Source of the DNA: Rhodococcus sp. W8901 | GTDB lineage: Bacteria > Actinomycetota > Actinomycetes > Mycobacteriales > Mycobacteriaceae | Assembly: GCF_013348805.1 (NCBI RefSeq) | Contig: NZ_CP054690.1 | Coordinates: forward strand, 5,456,001 to 5,520,000 | Reading direction: 5' to 3' | DNA: 64,000 nucleotides | Shown: positions 36,675 through 45,265 of the stretch, in pieces | Layout: each line of letters opens with the position of its first letter | Numbering within the stretch: the first letter of the stretch is position 1 | The notes under the pieces: model-generated | The model's input: the letters and a program-made list of their open reading frames with translations, nothing else | Database searches by the model: none | Told to the model about the DNA's origin: nothing | Translations under genes and position numbers: made by a program

Positions 36675-37658
36675 CTACTCGGCGACGATGCGGGCACCGA
36701 CGGTGTGATCGACCCGCAACGACGGTTCCCAGGGGACGATCGAGTCGACCGCCGCCTGCAGTTCGCTGATCGGGGGAAGATCCTGGGGACCGAGCACCGC
36801 CACCGTCGCGGTGTCACCGTGCCAGACGACGTCGGTCACGTGCGCGCCGGGCACATCCGCCAGCCATCGCTCGCCGGCCTCGGCGATCTGCTGTGCCCAC
36901 AGCGACGACAGGGTGTTCGCGACCATCGGCACCGCCACGACGACCATGCCCAGCGCGAGGGCAAGGTAGGCGCCACCGCGCTTACCGGCGCCCCATCCCG
37001 CTTCGGTGGAATACCCGGCGACGACGAGAACGCCTGTGGCGGTGATGACCAACGCCAGGACGTTCGACAGGAACAGGACCAGGGCGCCCATCGCCAGGGA
37101 CGGCGCACCGGACCCGAGGCAGACCCCCACGACGGCCAGCGGCGGGACGAGGGAGATCGCGATGGCCACCCCCGGCAACACGTCGCCGACATCGCGCCGC
37201 GCGACCGCGATCGCCCCGACCAGACCGGTCGCCAACGCGGCCGTCAGATCGGACAGTTTCGGTGACGTCCGTCCGAGGACCTGCGAGTTCGCCAGCACAT
37301 CAGTGGAATTGGGGAGCAACTGAGCGAACAGTGCACCCACGACGACGACCAGCACCGCTCCGAGCACCACGATCATCAGGCTGTGCCCGATCAGCCGGGC
37401 ACGACCGGTGGCGATACCCAACCCGACGCCGAGGATCGGCGTCGACAGTGGGGCGACGATCATCGCGCCGATCACCGTCGCGGTGGAGTCGCCCACCACA
37501 CCGGCGACCGCGATCAGCCCGGCGAGGGTCAACATCGTCCAGAACGCCGACGCCTTGGCGCTCCGGTCGCCGACCGTCAGATCGAGGCGTTCGTCCAATT
37601 CGGGCAGAGGACGGCGTTGAGTATCGGGGATCAGCATCCGGATCCGTCTCTCTCCCAC
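36675..37658 (-). CDS. DUF389 integral membrane protein
   Basis: 327 residues. After a short hydrophilic N-terminus come about seven membrane helices, including DSTATVIGAMIVAPLSTPIL, GHSLMIVVLGAVLVVVVGAL, DVLPGVAIAISLVPPLAVVG and LVLFLSNVLALVITATGVLV. A soluble C-terminal domain of about 90 residues follows. This is the DUF389 (TIGR00341-like) family of unknown function. The frame begins with GTG 37658 right after a stop; ATG 37637 has the better upstream purine run and may be the true start. Confidence 0.87.
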   Translation of the reverse strand: MGERRIRMLIPDTQRRPLPELDERLDLTVGDRSAKASAFWTMLTLAGLIAVAGVVGDSTATVIGAMIVAPLSTPILGVGLGIATGRARLIGHSLMIVVLGAVLVVVVGALFAQLLPNSTDVLANSQVLGRTSPKLSDLTAALATGLVGAIAVARRDVGDVLPGVAIAISLVPPLAVVGVCLGSGAPSLAMGALVLFLSNVLALVITATGVLVVAGYSTEAGWGAGKRGGAYLALALGMVVVAVPMVANTLSSLWAQQIAEAGERWLADVPGAHVTDVVWHGDTATVAVLGPQDLPPISELQAAVDSIVPWEPSLRVDHTVGARIVAE

Positions 37659-37798
37659 GGGCTACTGCTGCGCCGGTGGCCCGAGGAGGACCCCGCATCG
37701 CCGGCGCAGCACTGCCGATGACTCATTCCGGTGTGACGATCGCGAAGTGCTTGTCACCCGGATCCAGCACCGCCGCCAGTCGAGTGAGAACCGATGCG

Positions 37799-39619
37799 TC
37801 ACCGCTGATCTCGATCCCGGCGTCCGCGAGGCCGTCGGCCGACAGCCCCCCCCAGCGCGAGCGCCGGCAGCGCCCGTCGGGTCGTGGTCAGGATCGCGTC
37901 CGCCGAGCCCGGCTGGGGCCGGTTGCTGTAGGTGAGGACGCCGTTGGCGAGCCGCAGCCGGTATCGCTCGTCGACGTCGGTGAGCGCGATGTCGATCGAC
38001 AGCTTCACGTCCCACGCCCGCGGTCCGTCGATCTGGATGGCCATGGCGTCGAACAGCATGTCCGGGGTCAGCTGGGCGATGACGTCCGGTGCGGCGGTTT
38101 CGGTCGGCGTCCCGAACTTTCCCTCGCGAAGCTCGGTGACCGCGGAGAGGTACCAGCTGCGCCAGGTGCCGTTCTCGGCGCCGTAGCCGAGCTGCTCGTA
38201 GGTGTCGGCAAGCAGGTCCCGGGCCTTCGCGTGGTCCGGTTGCGCGAAGATCACGTGGTTGACCACCTGCGCCACCCAGCGGTAGTCGCCGGCGGCGAAC
38301 GACTCACGCGCCTTCGCGACGACCGCGTCCGCGCCGCCCATGAAGTCGACGTAACGCTTCGACTGCTCGACCGGGGTGTGCTCCCACAGGCTCGCCGGGT
38401 TGCCGTCGAACCACCCGATGTAGCGCTGGTAGATCGCCTTGACGTTGTGGCTGACCGACCCGTAATAGCCGCGCGCGCTCCACGCGTTCTCGAGGGACGG
38501 GGGCAGTTGGAGCTGCTCGGCGATCTCGGGCCCGGTCAAGCCCTTGTTGATCATGCGCAACGTCTGGTCGTGCACATAGGCATAGAGGTCGCGCTGGGTG
38601 GACAGGAAGTCCACGACCCGGTCCTTGCCCCACGTGGGCCAGTGGTGGGAGGCGAACACGACCTCGACGTCGTCGCCGAACAGGTCGATGGTCTCGGTCA
38701 GGTAGCCGGCCCAGCCGTGCGGGTCTCGGACGACCGCACCGCGCAGCGTCAGCAGGTTGTGGAAGTTGTGCGTGGCGTCCTCGGCCGCGCACAACGCCTT
38801 GAAACCGGGGAAGTAGATGAGCATCTCCGACGGCGCCTCCGTATCGGGCGCCATCTGGAAGACCATCCGGACACCGTCGACGGTCTCCTCCTGGCCGGTG
38901 GTGGTGACGATGTCCGTCGGCGGGATGAGGGTGACGGTCCCGGTGGAGGTGGTCTGACCCAATCCGGCACCGACCTGGCCCTGCGGCCCGCGAGCGAGCG
39001 CGGCGCCGTACATGTAGCCGGCACGGCGACCCATCGCGATGCCCGCGTACACGTTCTCGGAGATGGCGTGTTCGGTGAACCCTTCCGGGGCAAAGATCTT
39101 CACCCTGCCGGAGTCGACGTCCTCCTGCGACACGAAACCCCGGACGCCGCCGAAGTGGTCGACGTGGGAATGGGTGTACACGATCGCCTTCACCGGACGG
39201 TTGCCACGGTGCTCGCGGTAGAGCTCGAGAGCCGCGCGGCCGGTCTCCTCGGAGAGGAGGGTGTCGACGACGACCACGCCTTCGTCACCCTCGACGAATG
39301 TGGTGTTCGACAGGTCCATGCCGCGCACCTGGTAGATACCCGGGACCACTTCGAACAGACCGTCGATCGCGTTGAGCTTGGACTGCCGCCACAGGCTCGG
39401 GTTCACGGTGTCCGGAGCGTCGCCCTCGAGAAAGGCGTAGGTGTCGTTGTCCCACAGGACCGTTCCGTCCTCCGCCGTGACCGCGTTCGGTTCGCGGCGG
39501 GCGACGAGCCCGCGAGTGGCGTCGTCGAAATCCTGCGTATCGGAGAAGGGAAGGCTCTCAAGCAGCTCCTTCTGCTGGCGAATGATGGACTCGGATGCCG
39601 AATTCGATGTCATAGCCAT
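37799..39619 (-). CDS. Alkylsulfatase (MBL-fold, SdsA-like), C-terminus frameshifted
   Basis: 606 residues as sequenced. A zinc-dependent linear alkyl-sulfatase with YTHSHVDHFGG (binuclear zinc site, about residue 155), AAEDATHNFHN, SHHWPTWG and a C-terminal SCP2-like lipid-binding domain. It would release sulphate and an alcohol from surfactants such as dodecyl sulphate. At a G8 tract (37846-37853) the frame changes and ends after AVGRRPRGRRDRDQR. Removing one G restores a natural tail (LSADGLADAGIEISGD through KHFAIVTPE) ending at 37723. ATG 39613 is an alternative start. Confidence 0.87.
   Translation of the reverse strand: MAMTSNSASESIIRQQKELLESLPFSDTQDFDDATRGLVARREPNAVTAEDGTVLWDNDTYAFLEGDAPDTVNPSLWRQSKLNAIDGLFEVVPGIYQVRGMDLSNTTFVEGDEGVVVVDTLLSEETGRAALELYREHRGNRPVKAIVYTHSHVDHFGGVRGFVSQEDVDSGRVKIFAPEGFTEHAISENVYAGIAMGRRAGYMYGAALARGPQGQVGAGLGQTTSTGTVTLIPPTDIVTTTGQEETVDGVRMVFQMAPDTEAPSEMLIYFPGFKALCAAEDATHNFHNLLTLRGAVVRDPHGWAGYLTETIDLFGDDVEVVFASHHWPTWGKDRVVDFLSTQRDLYAYVHDQTLRMINKGLTGPEIAEQLQLPPSLENAWSARGYYGSVSHNVKAIYQRYIGWFDGNPASLWEHTPVEQSKRYVDFMGGADAVVAKARESFAAGDYRWVAQVVNHVIFAQPDHAKARDLLADTYEQLGYGAENGTWRSWYLSAVTELREGKFGTPTETAAPDVIAQLTPDMLFDAMAIQIDGPRAWDVKLSIDIALTDVDERYRLRLANGVLTYSNRPQPGSADAILTTTRRALPALALGGAVGRRPRGRRDRDQR
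37846..37853 (-). other. G8 homopolymer at the alkylsulfatase frameshift
   Basis: Eight consecutive C on the + strand (G on the coding strand). Seven would keep the SCP2-like tail in frame to the stop at 37723-37725. This may be slipped-strand variation, an inactivating mutation with little effect, or a sequencing error. Confidence 0.7.
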
Positions 39620-39853
39620 GTCGGCAGTGTGGGACGCCCCGCGCCCGTCCGCCTCACCTGGGATGGGTGAAGAGTAGCTCCCCGATGGGGACAGGTGCGG
39701 CGACCGGATTCCCCGCCGGTTCTGCCGACAGACGGGACGGCACCGCGCTGAACCGTTTCCTGGCGCAAGCCGCCATCGGATGTCCGCTGACCGTTCACGG
39801 CTCCAATCCGCGGGGCAGCTCGGGCCGCTGACCGGATCGGCATCCGGACGGAA
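39620..39853. other. Intergenic region, alkylsulfatase promoter side
   Basis: No gene. A short inverted repeat TCACC (39654-39658) / GGTGA (39666-39670) with a seven-base spacer lies about 35 bases before the alkylsulfatase start and could be an operator. The remainder shows nothing I can identify. Confidence 0.35.
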
Positions 39854-40318
39854 CTACCGGCGACGCTCGTCGGTGCCGGCGACCTTGCCGGTGCTGATCG
39901 CGAGACGGTTCCAGGTGTTGATCGTCAAGATCAGGGCGAGGACGTGGGCGAGCTCCGCGTCGTCGAACTGCGCCGCGGCCTGCGCGTACACCTCGTCCGG
40001 CACGCCGCCGGCGATTCGGGTGACGGCCTCGGTCAGCGCGAGCGCGGCCTGTTCCCGTGCGGAGAAGTAGTGCCTCGCCTCACGCCAGACCGCAATCATG
40101 TGCAGGCGCATCTCGTCTTCGCCAGCCTTACGCGCGTCGCTCACATGCATGTAGAGGCAGTAGGCGCAGCCGTTGAGCTGTGACGAACGGATCTGGATCA
40201 GCTCGACCAGCGTGGGGTCGAGGCCCTCGCGGGCAGCGGCATCGAAGCCGATCAGCGCCTTGAACGCCTTCGGGGCGGCGGCGGCGAAGGTGACTCGGGG
40301 TGCGGTGGTGTTGGTCAT
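39854..40318 (-). CDS. AhpD-like carboxymuconolactone decarboxylase family protein
   Basis: 154 residues with the peroxidase-type motif NGCAYCLYMHVSDARKAG (Cys-x-x-Cys-x3-His) near residue 55 and VWREARHYFSAREQAALALT, as in the alkylhydroperoxidase AhpD core family. ATG 40318 (MTNTTAPRVTF) is chosen; the longer frame to 40384 crosses the divergent MocR start. It is divergent from MocR (46-base gap), a very common pairing in actinobacteria and Proteobacteria. Confidence 0.9.
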   Translation of the reverse strand: MTNTTAPRVTFAAAAPKAFKALIGFDAAAREGLDPTLVELIQIRSSQLNGCAYCLYMHVSDARKAGEDEMRLHMIAVWREARHYFSAREQAALALTEAVTRIAGGVPDEVYAQAAAQFDDAELAHVLALILTINTWNRLAISTGKVAGTDERRR

Positions 40319-40364
40319 GATCACTAATCTAGGGATCAATAGACCACCCGAGAGGTGCATTTCG
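40319..40364. promoter_or_regulatory. Shared regulatory region between AhpD-like and MocR genes
   Basis: The 46 bases between the two divergent starts are AT-richer than their surroundings and contain CTAATCTAG and GGATCAATAG motifs. MocR proteins normally bind repeats in exactly this position, so both promoters and the operator should lie here. The exact half-sites are not certain. Confidence 0.4.
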
Positions 40365-41783
40365 ATGTCGAAATCATGGGTCAATGTTGCCGAACGTCTA
40401 GGTTCCGATCTGCATCTGGAACTGTGCGGAACCGGTTCGCGCCGAGCCGCTCTCGGCCGGGCACTGCGCGGGGCGATCCAGGACGGGCGGCTGGCCCCGG
40501 GAACCCGACTGCCTCCCTATCGGTCGCTCGCGGCCGACCTCGGCATCGCACGGAACACGGTCGCCGCCACCTACTCCGAACTGGTCGCCGAGGGTTGGCT
40601 GACCGCCCGGCAGGGTTCGGGCACCCGGGTCGCCGAGCGCACCGCACCCGTTGCACGACCGCGTGTACCGACGAAGCCGTCCCCCGGCCCCGCCACGCCG
40701 GTGCACAACCTCCTGCAGGGGCAGCCGGACACCTCGTCGTTCCCGAGGAGGGCGTGGATGGGGTCGACCCGCCGGGCGCTCACCGCCGCACCCAACAGCG
40801 CCTTCGGCCCGGGCGACCCCCAGGGTCGGATCGAGTTGCGAACCGCGCTCGCCGACTATCTCGCCCGCGTCAGGGGAGTGCGCACCGGCCCGGAGTGCAT
40901 CGTGATCTGCGCGGGCTTCTCCGACGCATTGCGCCTGCTGTTCGGTGGTGGTGTGCTGCGGGGCCCCCTCGCGGTCGAGGCGTACGGCCTGGCCTTCCAC
41001 CGCGCACTGCTGGCGGCCGACGGTGTCCGGACCGTACCACTCGGGCTCGACGAACATGGCTCCAGAACAACGGAACTGGCGGATCATCGCGCCGTTCGCT
41101 CGGTGCTGCTCACCCCGGCTCACCAGTTCCCGCTCGGTGGTCCCCTCGATCCGGCGCGGCGCCACGCGGCGGTCGAATGGGCGCGGGGGCGGGGTGGGGT
41201 GGTGATCGAGGACGACTACGACGGCGAGTTCCGGTACGACCGCGAACCGATCGGTGCGGTCCAGGCCCTCGAGCCGGACCACGTCCTCTACGTCGGGTCG
41301 GCCAGTAAAAGCCTCTCGACCGCGGTGCGACTGGGCTGGATGGTGCTGCCGGAACGGCTGATCGACCCCGTCCTGGCGGTGAAGGGCCGGCGGGAACGCT
41401 GGACCGGCGTGGTCGACCAACTCACGTTCGCCGACCTGATCAGCTCCGGGGCATACGACCGGCACGTCAGGCAGATGCGTCAGCGCTACCGCGACCGCCG
41501 CAACCGCCTGGCCGCCGCACTTGCCGAGCACGCACCGCACATCGAACCCGCCGGCATCGCCGCGGGACTGCATGCGGTGCTGCGACTTCCGCCCGGCACC
41601 GAAGCCTCGGCGGTGAAGGCCGCCGCGTGGCAGGGCATCGCACTCGACGGTCTCGCGGACTACCGCCATCCCGACGCCGCGCCCGTTTTCGACGGCCTCG
41701 TCGTCGGCTACGCGGCGCCGTCGGACCACGCCTTCGCCGCCGCACTGGCCGCACTGTGCCAGATCCTGCCGCCGGCACCGTGA
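40365..41783 (+). CDS. MocR/PdxR-family regulator (GntR HTH + aminotransferase domain)
   Basis: 472 residues. N-terminal GntR winged helix (ALRGAIQDGRLAPGTRLPPY, LGIARNTVAATYSELVAEG, ARQGSGTRV), a flexible linker, then a fold-type I aminotransferase-like domain with the PLP lysine in SASKSLSTAVRLGW (about residue 314). These regulators bind PLP or PLP-aldimines and control neighbouring genes. ATG 40365 is used because the HTH begins soon after; it is divergent from the AhpD-like gene, its likely target. Confidence 0.92.
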   Translation: MSKSWVNVAERLGSDLHLELCGTGSRRAALGRALRGAIQDGRLAPGTRLPPYRSLAADLGIARNTVAATYSELVAEGWLTARQGSGTRVAERTAPVARPRVPTKPSPGPATPVHNLLQGQPDTSSFPRRAWMGSTRRALTAAPNSAFGPGDPQGRIELRTALADYLARVRGVRTGPECIVICAGFSDALRLLFGGGVLRGPLAVEAYGLAFHRALLAADGVRTVPLGLDEHGSRTTELADHRAVRSVLLTPAHQFPLGGPLDPARRHAAVEWARGRGGVVIEDDYDGEFRYDREPIGAVQALEPDHVLYVGSASKSLSTAVRLGWMVLPERLIDPVLAVKGRRERWTGVVDQLTFADLISSGAYDRHVRQMRQRYRDRRNRLAAALAEHAPHIEPAGIAAGLHAVLRLPPGTEASAVKAAAWQGIALDGLADYRHPDAAPVFDGLVVGYAAPSDHAFAAALAALCQILPPAP

Positions 41784-41863
41784 ATCCCCGGCCGGATCGT
41801 GCGACGTCAGGCGCCTTCGGATACCGCCGAGACACACAGTGCCGCTGCGTGTTCCGTTGTGGT

Positions 41864-42568
41864 TCAGACCCGGTCGTGTAGGGGCGATGGAGTCTTGGTG
41901 GCGCGGTATGCGTCTCCGCTCCGGGTGGGTCGCCAGAGGCGCCAGTGTTTCGCGGACAGCCGGAACGGGAGATGGCCTTGCAGATGACGAGCGCCGGGGG
42001 ACAGCCGTTCGTCGGCGGGCAGGTTGAGCCACACGGAGAGCGAGGATGCTGCGGTACCGAGGGTGGCGCGTAGGCCGGAGGCGCCCAGACGCCGGCCGTA
42101 CCCGTCCACGGCGAAGTGGCCGAAGGCGTCGGGCGTGATGTCGGAGTAGGGGGCGCCGGTGTCCGGGTCGACGAGGCGCACGGGCGTGCTGCAGGTCAGC
42201 GCGGCCAGGGACCGTCCGTGGGTCGTGACCTCGGGACCGACGTCGATGAGCGCCTCGAGCGCGTGGCTGACGAATTCGGGTGGGACGTTCCATTCCGTGT
42301 GGGTTTGCGCGCGGTAGCGGGGACCGCCGAAGCACTCGGTGGCGAGCGCTACCGCCCGCGCGGTCGGCGCGGGCGGTCCGCCCGCAGAGATCTCGAACGC
42401 CCACGCTGCCGGCGACACCGGTTCGGTGCAGGCGCCGACGAAGCTCTGGAGGCGCTGGAATGCCTCGTCGGGGCGCTTGGCGCGAAGCGAGTGCGCACCG
42501 CCCGCCGCCGCGGGCAGTCCGTCGTAGGTCACCACGTGTGGGGACGTGATGTCCGGTGTCCGCGCCAT
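41864..42568 (-). CDS. Hypothetical protein
   Basis: 234 residues beginning MARTPDITSPHVVTYDGLPA; coding-like composition and a sensible start at 42568. No signal peptide, membrane helix or motif that I recognise. Segments such as TEWNVPPEFVSHALEALIDV and YGRRLGASGLRATLGTAASS suggest a globular cytosolic protein. It is divergent from the acidic protein at 42681 and convergent with mocR. Confidence 0.6.
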   Translation of the reverse strand: MARTPDITSPHVVTYDGLPAAAGGAHSLRAKRPDEAFQRLQSFVGACTEPVSPAAWAFEISAGGPPAPTARAVALATECFGGPRYRAQTHTEWNVPPEFVSHALEALIDVGPEVTTHGRSLAALTCSTPVRLVDPDTGAPYSDITPDAFGHFAVDGYGRRLGASGLRATLGTAASSLSVWLNLPADERLSPGARHLQGHLPFRLSAKHWRLWRPTRSGDAYRATKTPSPLHDRV

Positions 42569-42680
42569 GCGCCCATCGTAGGTGTCCGATTTCTGGAGCC
42601 CCTGACCGTGCTCGTTGCGGCCGAGGGAGTCTTGAACCATGGTGGAACAGCGATCGCTCGAGGAACGCACACGGAGAGGC

Positions 42681-43214
42681 ATGGACCTGATGGATCCGAT
42701 TGAGCTGCTCAGGGACGAGATCGCCGAGAGCGGTCTGTTGACAGCACCATTCGCCGACGACGGAATCGTCATCGGCGCTGCGAGAGTGCCTGCCGCCGGA
42801 ACGGACGTCACTGTGAACGTCGATCCCGAACTCGAGGACAGGTCGGGCCTGGACACCGGCGTGCTCCTTGCTGCCGTCGAACGAGTGCTGACGATCGCGC
42901 CCGCGCGATGGGATCAGGTCGTCGACTCCGTCGCCAACGAGATCGAGGACGCGGTCGGCGATCAGAGCGTGATCGAAGCAACCGACTTGCGCGACGACCT
43001 GACCCTCAGATCCGTCGCGGTGCTCCACGACGCGGTCCTGCTCTCCTTCATCGCGCCGAAGCAGTTCCCCGACAGCTGGATCCGGACCCAGCTCGACGAG
43101 GATCTCGACGTCGACGACGTTGTCGTCGAGGAGATGGACGAGAACTACGAGGTCGTCGAGTTCGAGTCGCTCGACGACCTCATGGACCACCTGAGTTCGG
43201 CCGAAGACCGCTAG
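42681..43214 (+). CDS. Acidic hypothetical protein next to the IS element
   Basis: 177 residues, strongly acidic, with clusters of Asp/Glu in the last third (DEDLDVDDVVVEEMDENYEV). The start at ATG 42681 has a good GGAGAGG; the in-frame GTG/ATG at 42639 is weaker. The fold looks alpha/beta (LLRDEIAESGLL, VTVNVDPELEDRSG, VLLSFIAPKQFPDSWIR), and I know no function. Its stop lies two bases before an IS701-family insertion, so the gene is intact but its terminator is split. Confidence 0.65.
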   Translation: MDLMDPIELLRDEIAESGLLTAPFADDGIVIGAARVPAAGTDVTVNVDPELEDRSGLDTGVLLAAVERVLTIAPARWDQVVDSVANEIEDAVGDQSVIEATDLRDDLTLRSVAVLHDAVLLSFIAPKQFPDSWIRTQLDEDLDVDDVVVEEMDENYEVVEFESLDDLMDHLSSAEDR

Positions 43215-43215
43215 A

Positions 43216-43219
43216 CTAG
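43216..43219. repeat. Target-site duplication CTAG (left copy; right copy 44569-44572)
   Basis: CTAG directly abuts the left terminal inverted repeat, and an identical CTAG abuts the right one at 44569-44572. A four-base YTAR duplication is characteristic of IS701-family insertion. Confidence 0.7.
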
Positions 43220-43262
43220 TACTGCAACGGCACTTGCTTGACAGGTGGTCGATACTTGTTGA

Positions 43263-44396
43263 GTGGTTGTCGATATGGTTGCTGCGGAGCTGGATACGTT
43301 GCATGAGCGGGTGTCTGGCCGGTTTGCGCGGGCGGAGCCACGCAGCCGGGTGCGTGAGTATGTCTCGGGTTTGGTTGCGGGTCTGGAACGGAAGAACGGG
43401 TGGACGCTGGCCGAGCGCGCCGGTGAGGTGAGCCCGGACGGGATGCAGCGGCTGTTGCGGCGGGCGGACTGGGACGTCGACGGGGTCCGTGATGATGTCC
43501 GTGATTACGCGGTCGAGCGCCTCGGCGACCGCTCGGGGGTGTTGATCGTCGACGACACCGGTTTCCTGAAGAAGGGCACCCGCTCGGCCGGGGTGCAGCG
43601 CCAGTACTCGGGCACCGCGGGCCGGGTGGAGAACTGCCAGATCGGGGTGTTCCTCGCCTACGCCTCGAGTGCCGGCCACTCGTTGATCGACCGGGAGCTC
43701 TACCTACCCGAATCCTGGACTTGCGATCGGGCCCGGTGCCGCGCCGCGGGAATCGACGACGAGGTGGAGTTCGCGACCAAACCCACACTGGCGCAGCACA
43801 TGATCGAACGAGCACTTCACGCGCAGGTTCCGTTCTCCTGGGTCACCGCCGACGAGGCGTACGGTCAGGTGAAGTACCTGCGGGCCTGGCTCGAGGAACG
43901 GGACGTGTCGTATGTGCTGGCCACCCGGCGCAACGACGACGTGTTCACCACCGACGGCCGCACCGGCCGCGCCGATCACCTGATCGAGGAGGTCCCCGCG
44001 AAGCAATGGCGCCGTATCTCCGCCGGCAACGGCGCCCACGGGCCGCGCGAGTATTCCTGGGCGCGGGTCCCGATCCGGATCACCCGGGCGCCCGGGCGTG
44101 GGCACTGGCTCCTCGCACGCCGGTCCCTCTCCGATCCGACCCAGATCGCGTACTACATCTGTGCCGGGCCGCGCCGCACCACGCTCACTGAACTCGCCGC
44201 CGTCGCCGGGTCCCGGTGGCGGGTCGAGGAATGCTTCCAACAAGCCAAAAACGAGGCCGGCCTCGACCAGTACCAGGTTCGCACCTACCGCGCCTGGTAC
44301 GCCCACACCACCCTGTCGATGCTCGCCCTCGCTTGGCTTGCCGGCACGAAAACCGAAGCAGCAAAAGGGGAACCGGAACACACGATCAGGGCATGA
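43263..44396 (+). CDS. IS701-family transposase, main part
   Basis: 377 residues of a DDE transposase. The first acidic residue is in GVLIVDDTGFLKKG (about residue 95), the second in PFSWVTADEAYG (about 195) and the third (Glu) in GSRWRVEECFQQAKNEAGLD (about 330). The GTG at 43263 is the frame start. The frame stops with TGA at 44394-44396, about 50 residues short of family length. The missing tail is in the next frame with an overlapping ATG (ATGA), so expression needs a frameshift or coupling, or the element is inactive. Confidence 0.82.
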   Translation: MVVDMVAAELDTLHERVSGRFARAEPRSRVREYVSGLVAGLERKNGWTLAERAGEVSPDGMQRLLRRADWDVDGVRDDVRDYAVERLGDRSGVLIVDDTGFLKKGTRSAGVQRQYSGTAGRVENCQIGVFLAYASSAGHSLIDRELYLPESWTCDRARCRAAGIDDEVEFATKPTLAQHMIERALHAQVPFSWVTADEAYGQVKYLRAWLEERDVSYVLATRRNDDVFTTDGRTGRADHLIEEVPAKQWRRISAGNGAHGPREYSWARVPIRITRAPGRGHWLLARRSLSDPTQIAYYICAGPRRTTLTELAAVAGSRWRVEECFQQAKNEAGLDQYQVRTYRAWYAHTTLSMLALAWLAGTKTEAAKGEPEHTIRA

Positions 44397-44554
44397 TCGC
44401 GTATACGGTACCCGAGATCCGCCGCCTGCTCGTGCATCTAATCCTCCGACACGCCCACCCCGATGGCCACGTCTGGTCCTGGTCACGCTGGCGACGACGC
44501 CGACAACACCAGGCCCGCACCTGCCACTACCGAACCCGCGGACACCCGCTATAA
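44393..44554 (+). CDS. IS701-family transposase, C-terminal part in shifted frame
   Basis: 53 residues from an ATG overlapping the preceding stop. MIAYTVPEIRRLLVHLIL and WSWSRWRRRRQHQARTCHYR are the usual C-terminal end of IS701-type transposases. It is therefore the continuation of the preceding frame, not an independent protein. The stop lies inside the right inverted repeat. Confidence 0.6.
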   Translation: MIAYTVPEIRRLLVHLILRHAHPDGHVWSWSRWRRRRQHQARTCHYRTRGHPL

Positions 44555-44597
44555 GTGCCGTTGCAGTACTAGTCCTCTCAGCGGTCTGTATCTGGCT

Positions 44598-44628
44598 GAG
44601 ATCCCTCACGAAATAGGAGACACGCCCT
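44598..44628. repeat. Imperfect direct repeat, copy 1 (copy 2 at 45304-45335)
   Basis: GAGATCCCTCAC followed by AGGAGACACGCCCT here, and GAGATCACTCAC followed by AGGAGACGCGCCCT at 45304-45335, about 700 bases apart in the same orientation. They bracket the DUF4259 gene and the LRV fragment. On the minus strand copy 1 overlaps the DUF4259 stop. They may be scars of an earlier insertion or duplication. Confidence 0.4.
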
Positions 44629-44983
44629 CGTCGCCCTCGCCGTCGAGGCGGGCCTCGAGTTCCGCGATCTCCGCGCGAACGGCCTCGATGACCTCGGGGT
44701 CGTCTTCCCAGAGCTCACGGAACTCCGACTCCGGCTCGATCATCTCGGTGAGCAGCTCGACCCCCCGTTCGAGGTGACCGTCGAGGCGCTCGAGATCGCC
44801 GGGCCACACCATGCTGTGCCCGAGCACAGCGAGCAGGTAGCACGCGGCGCGCACCCGATCGTAATCGTCGTCGTGTTCGAGGGCATCGCCGATGCGTGCA
44901 TCGATGTCGATGCCAACGAAGACGTCTCCGAACCAGTCGGCCGCCGCATCGTTGTGCCACGGCGCGCTTCCCCATGCTCCCAC
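44606..44983 (-). CDS. DUF4259-domain protein
   Basis: 125 residues starting (GTG) MGAWGSAPWHNDAAADWFGD, the classic DUF4259 opening, and continuing with ALEHDDDYDRVRAACYLLAV and an acidic helical end. The start follows GAAGGG eight bases upstream. The family is of unknown function and often occurs near toxin/immunity-like or mobile regions. It is convergent with the acidic protein, with the IS between. Confidence 0.82.
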   Translation of the reverse strand: MGAWGSAPWHNDAAADWFGDVFVGIDIDARIGDALEHDDDYDRVRAACYLLAVLGHSMVWPGDLERLDGHLERGVELLTEMIEPESEFRELWEDDPEVIEAVRAEIAELEARLDGEGDEGVSPIS

Positions 44984-45025
44984 GCGTTTCGCCCTTCGTC
45001 TCGCCCGGCGGATCCGGCCCGCGTG

Positions 45026-45265
45026 TCACATCCTATTGTTTCTTGTGCACGGGCCCAGTCTGGCCGCGTAATCGGTTGGCATCCCGCCGTCGCCGAACTC
45101 CACGCCCTCGCGCTCGAGCCGCTTCCGAGCTGCCTGGTGCACCACCCCGCGGCGGCGCGGATCGGGCTCGAGCAGCCCGACCACTGTGCTCCGCGTGGCG
45201 TTCGGATGCTCGGCAACCGCGATCCGCACGCTCCAGAACCGGTCGGCGGCGAAGCGCTCGAGCAC
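45026..45265 (-). pseudogene. Fragment of a leucine-rich-repeat-variant (LRV/HEAT-like) protein
   Basis: 79 residues: VLERFAADRFWSVRIAVAEH then NATRSTVVGLLEPDP and HQAARKRLER, matching the ~25-residue LRV repeat pattern (ALxxHPxxPxxxLxxLAxDPxxxVR). Coding similarity (ALNPDASAAV) extends upstream of the GTG into sequence that soon hits a stop. So this is the tail of a once longer repeat protein. Confidence 0.5.

Larger units (their letters stand above)
43220..44568 (+). mobile_element. IS701-family insertion sequence, 1349 bp
   Basis: Complete element with perfect 16-base terminal inverted repeats (TACTGCAACGGCACTT at 43220-43235; complement at 44553-44568). It is flanked by CTAG duplications and encodes a DDE transposase in two overlapping frames. 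Intact ends and target duplication suggest a recent insertion. Flanking genes are not interrupted; only the intergenic hairpin is split. Confidence 0.85.
43205..44587. terminator. Terminator hairpin split by the IS element
   Basis: AGACCGCT (43205-43212) on the left of the insertion is the perfect complement of AGCGGTCT (44580-44587) on the right. Without the IS and one target copy they would form an eight-base stem with a 14-base loop between two convergent genes, i.e. a bidirectional terminator. The stem is seen; the function is inferred. Confidence 0.5.
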
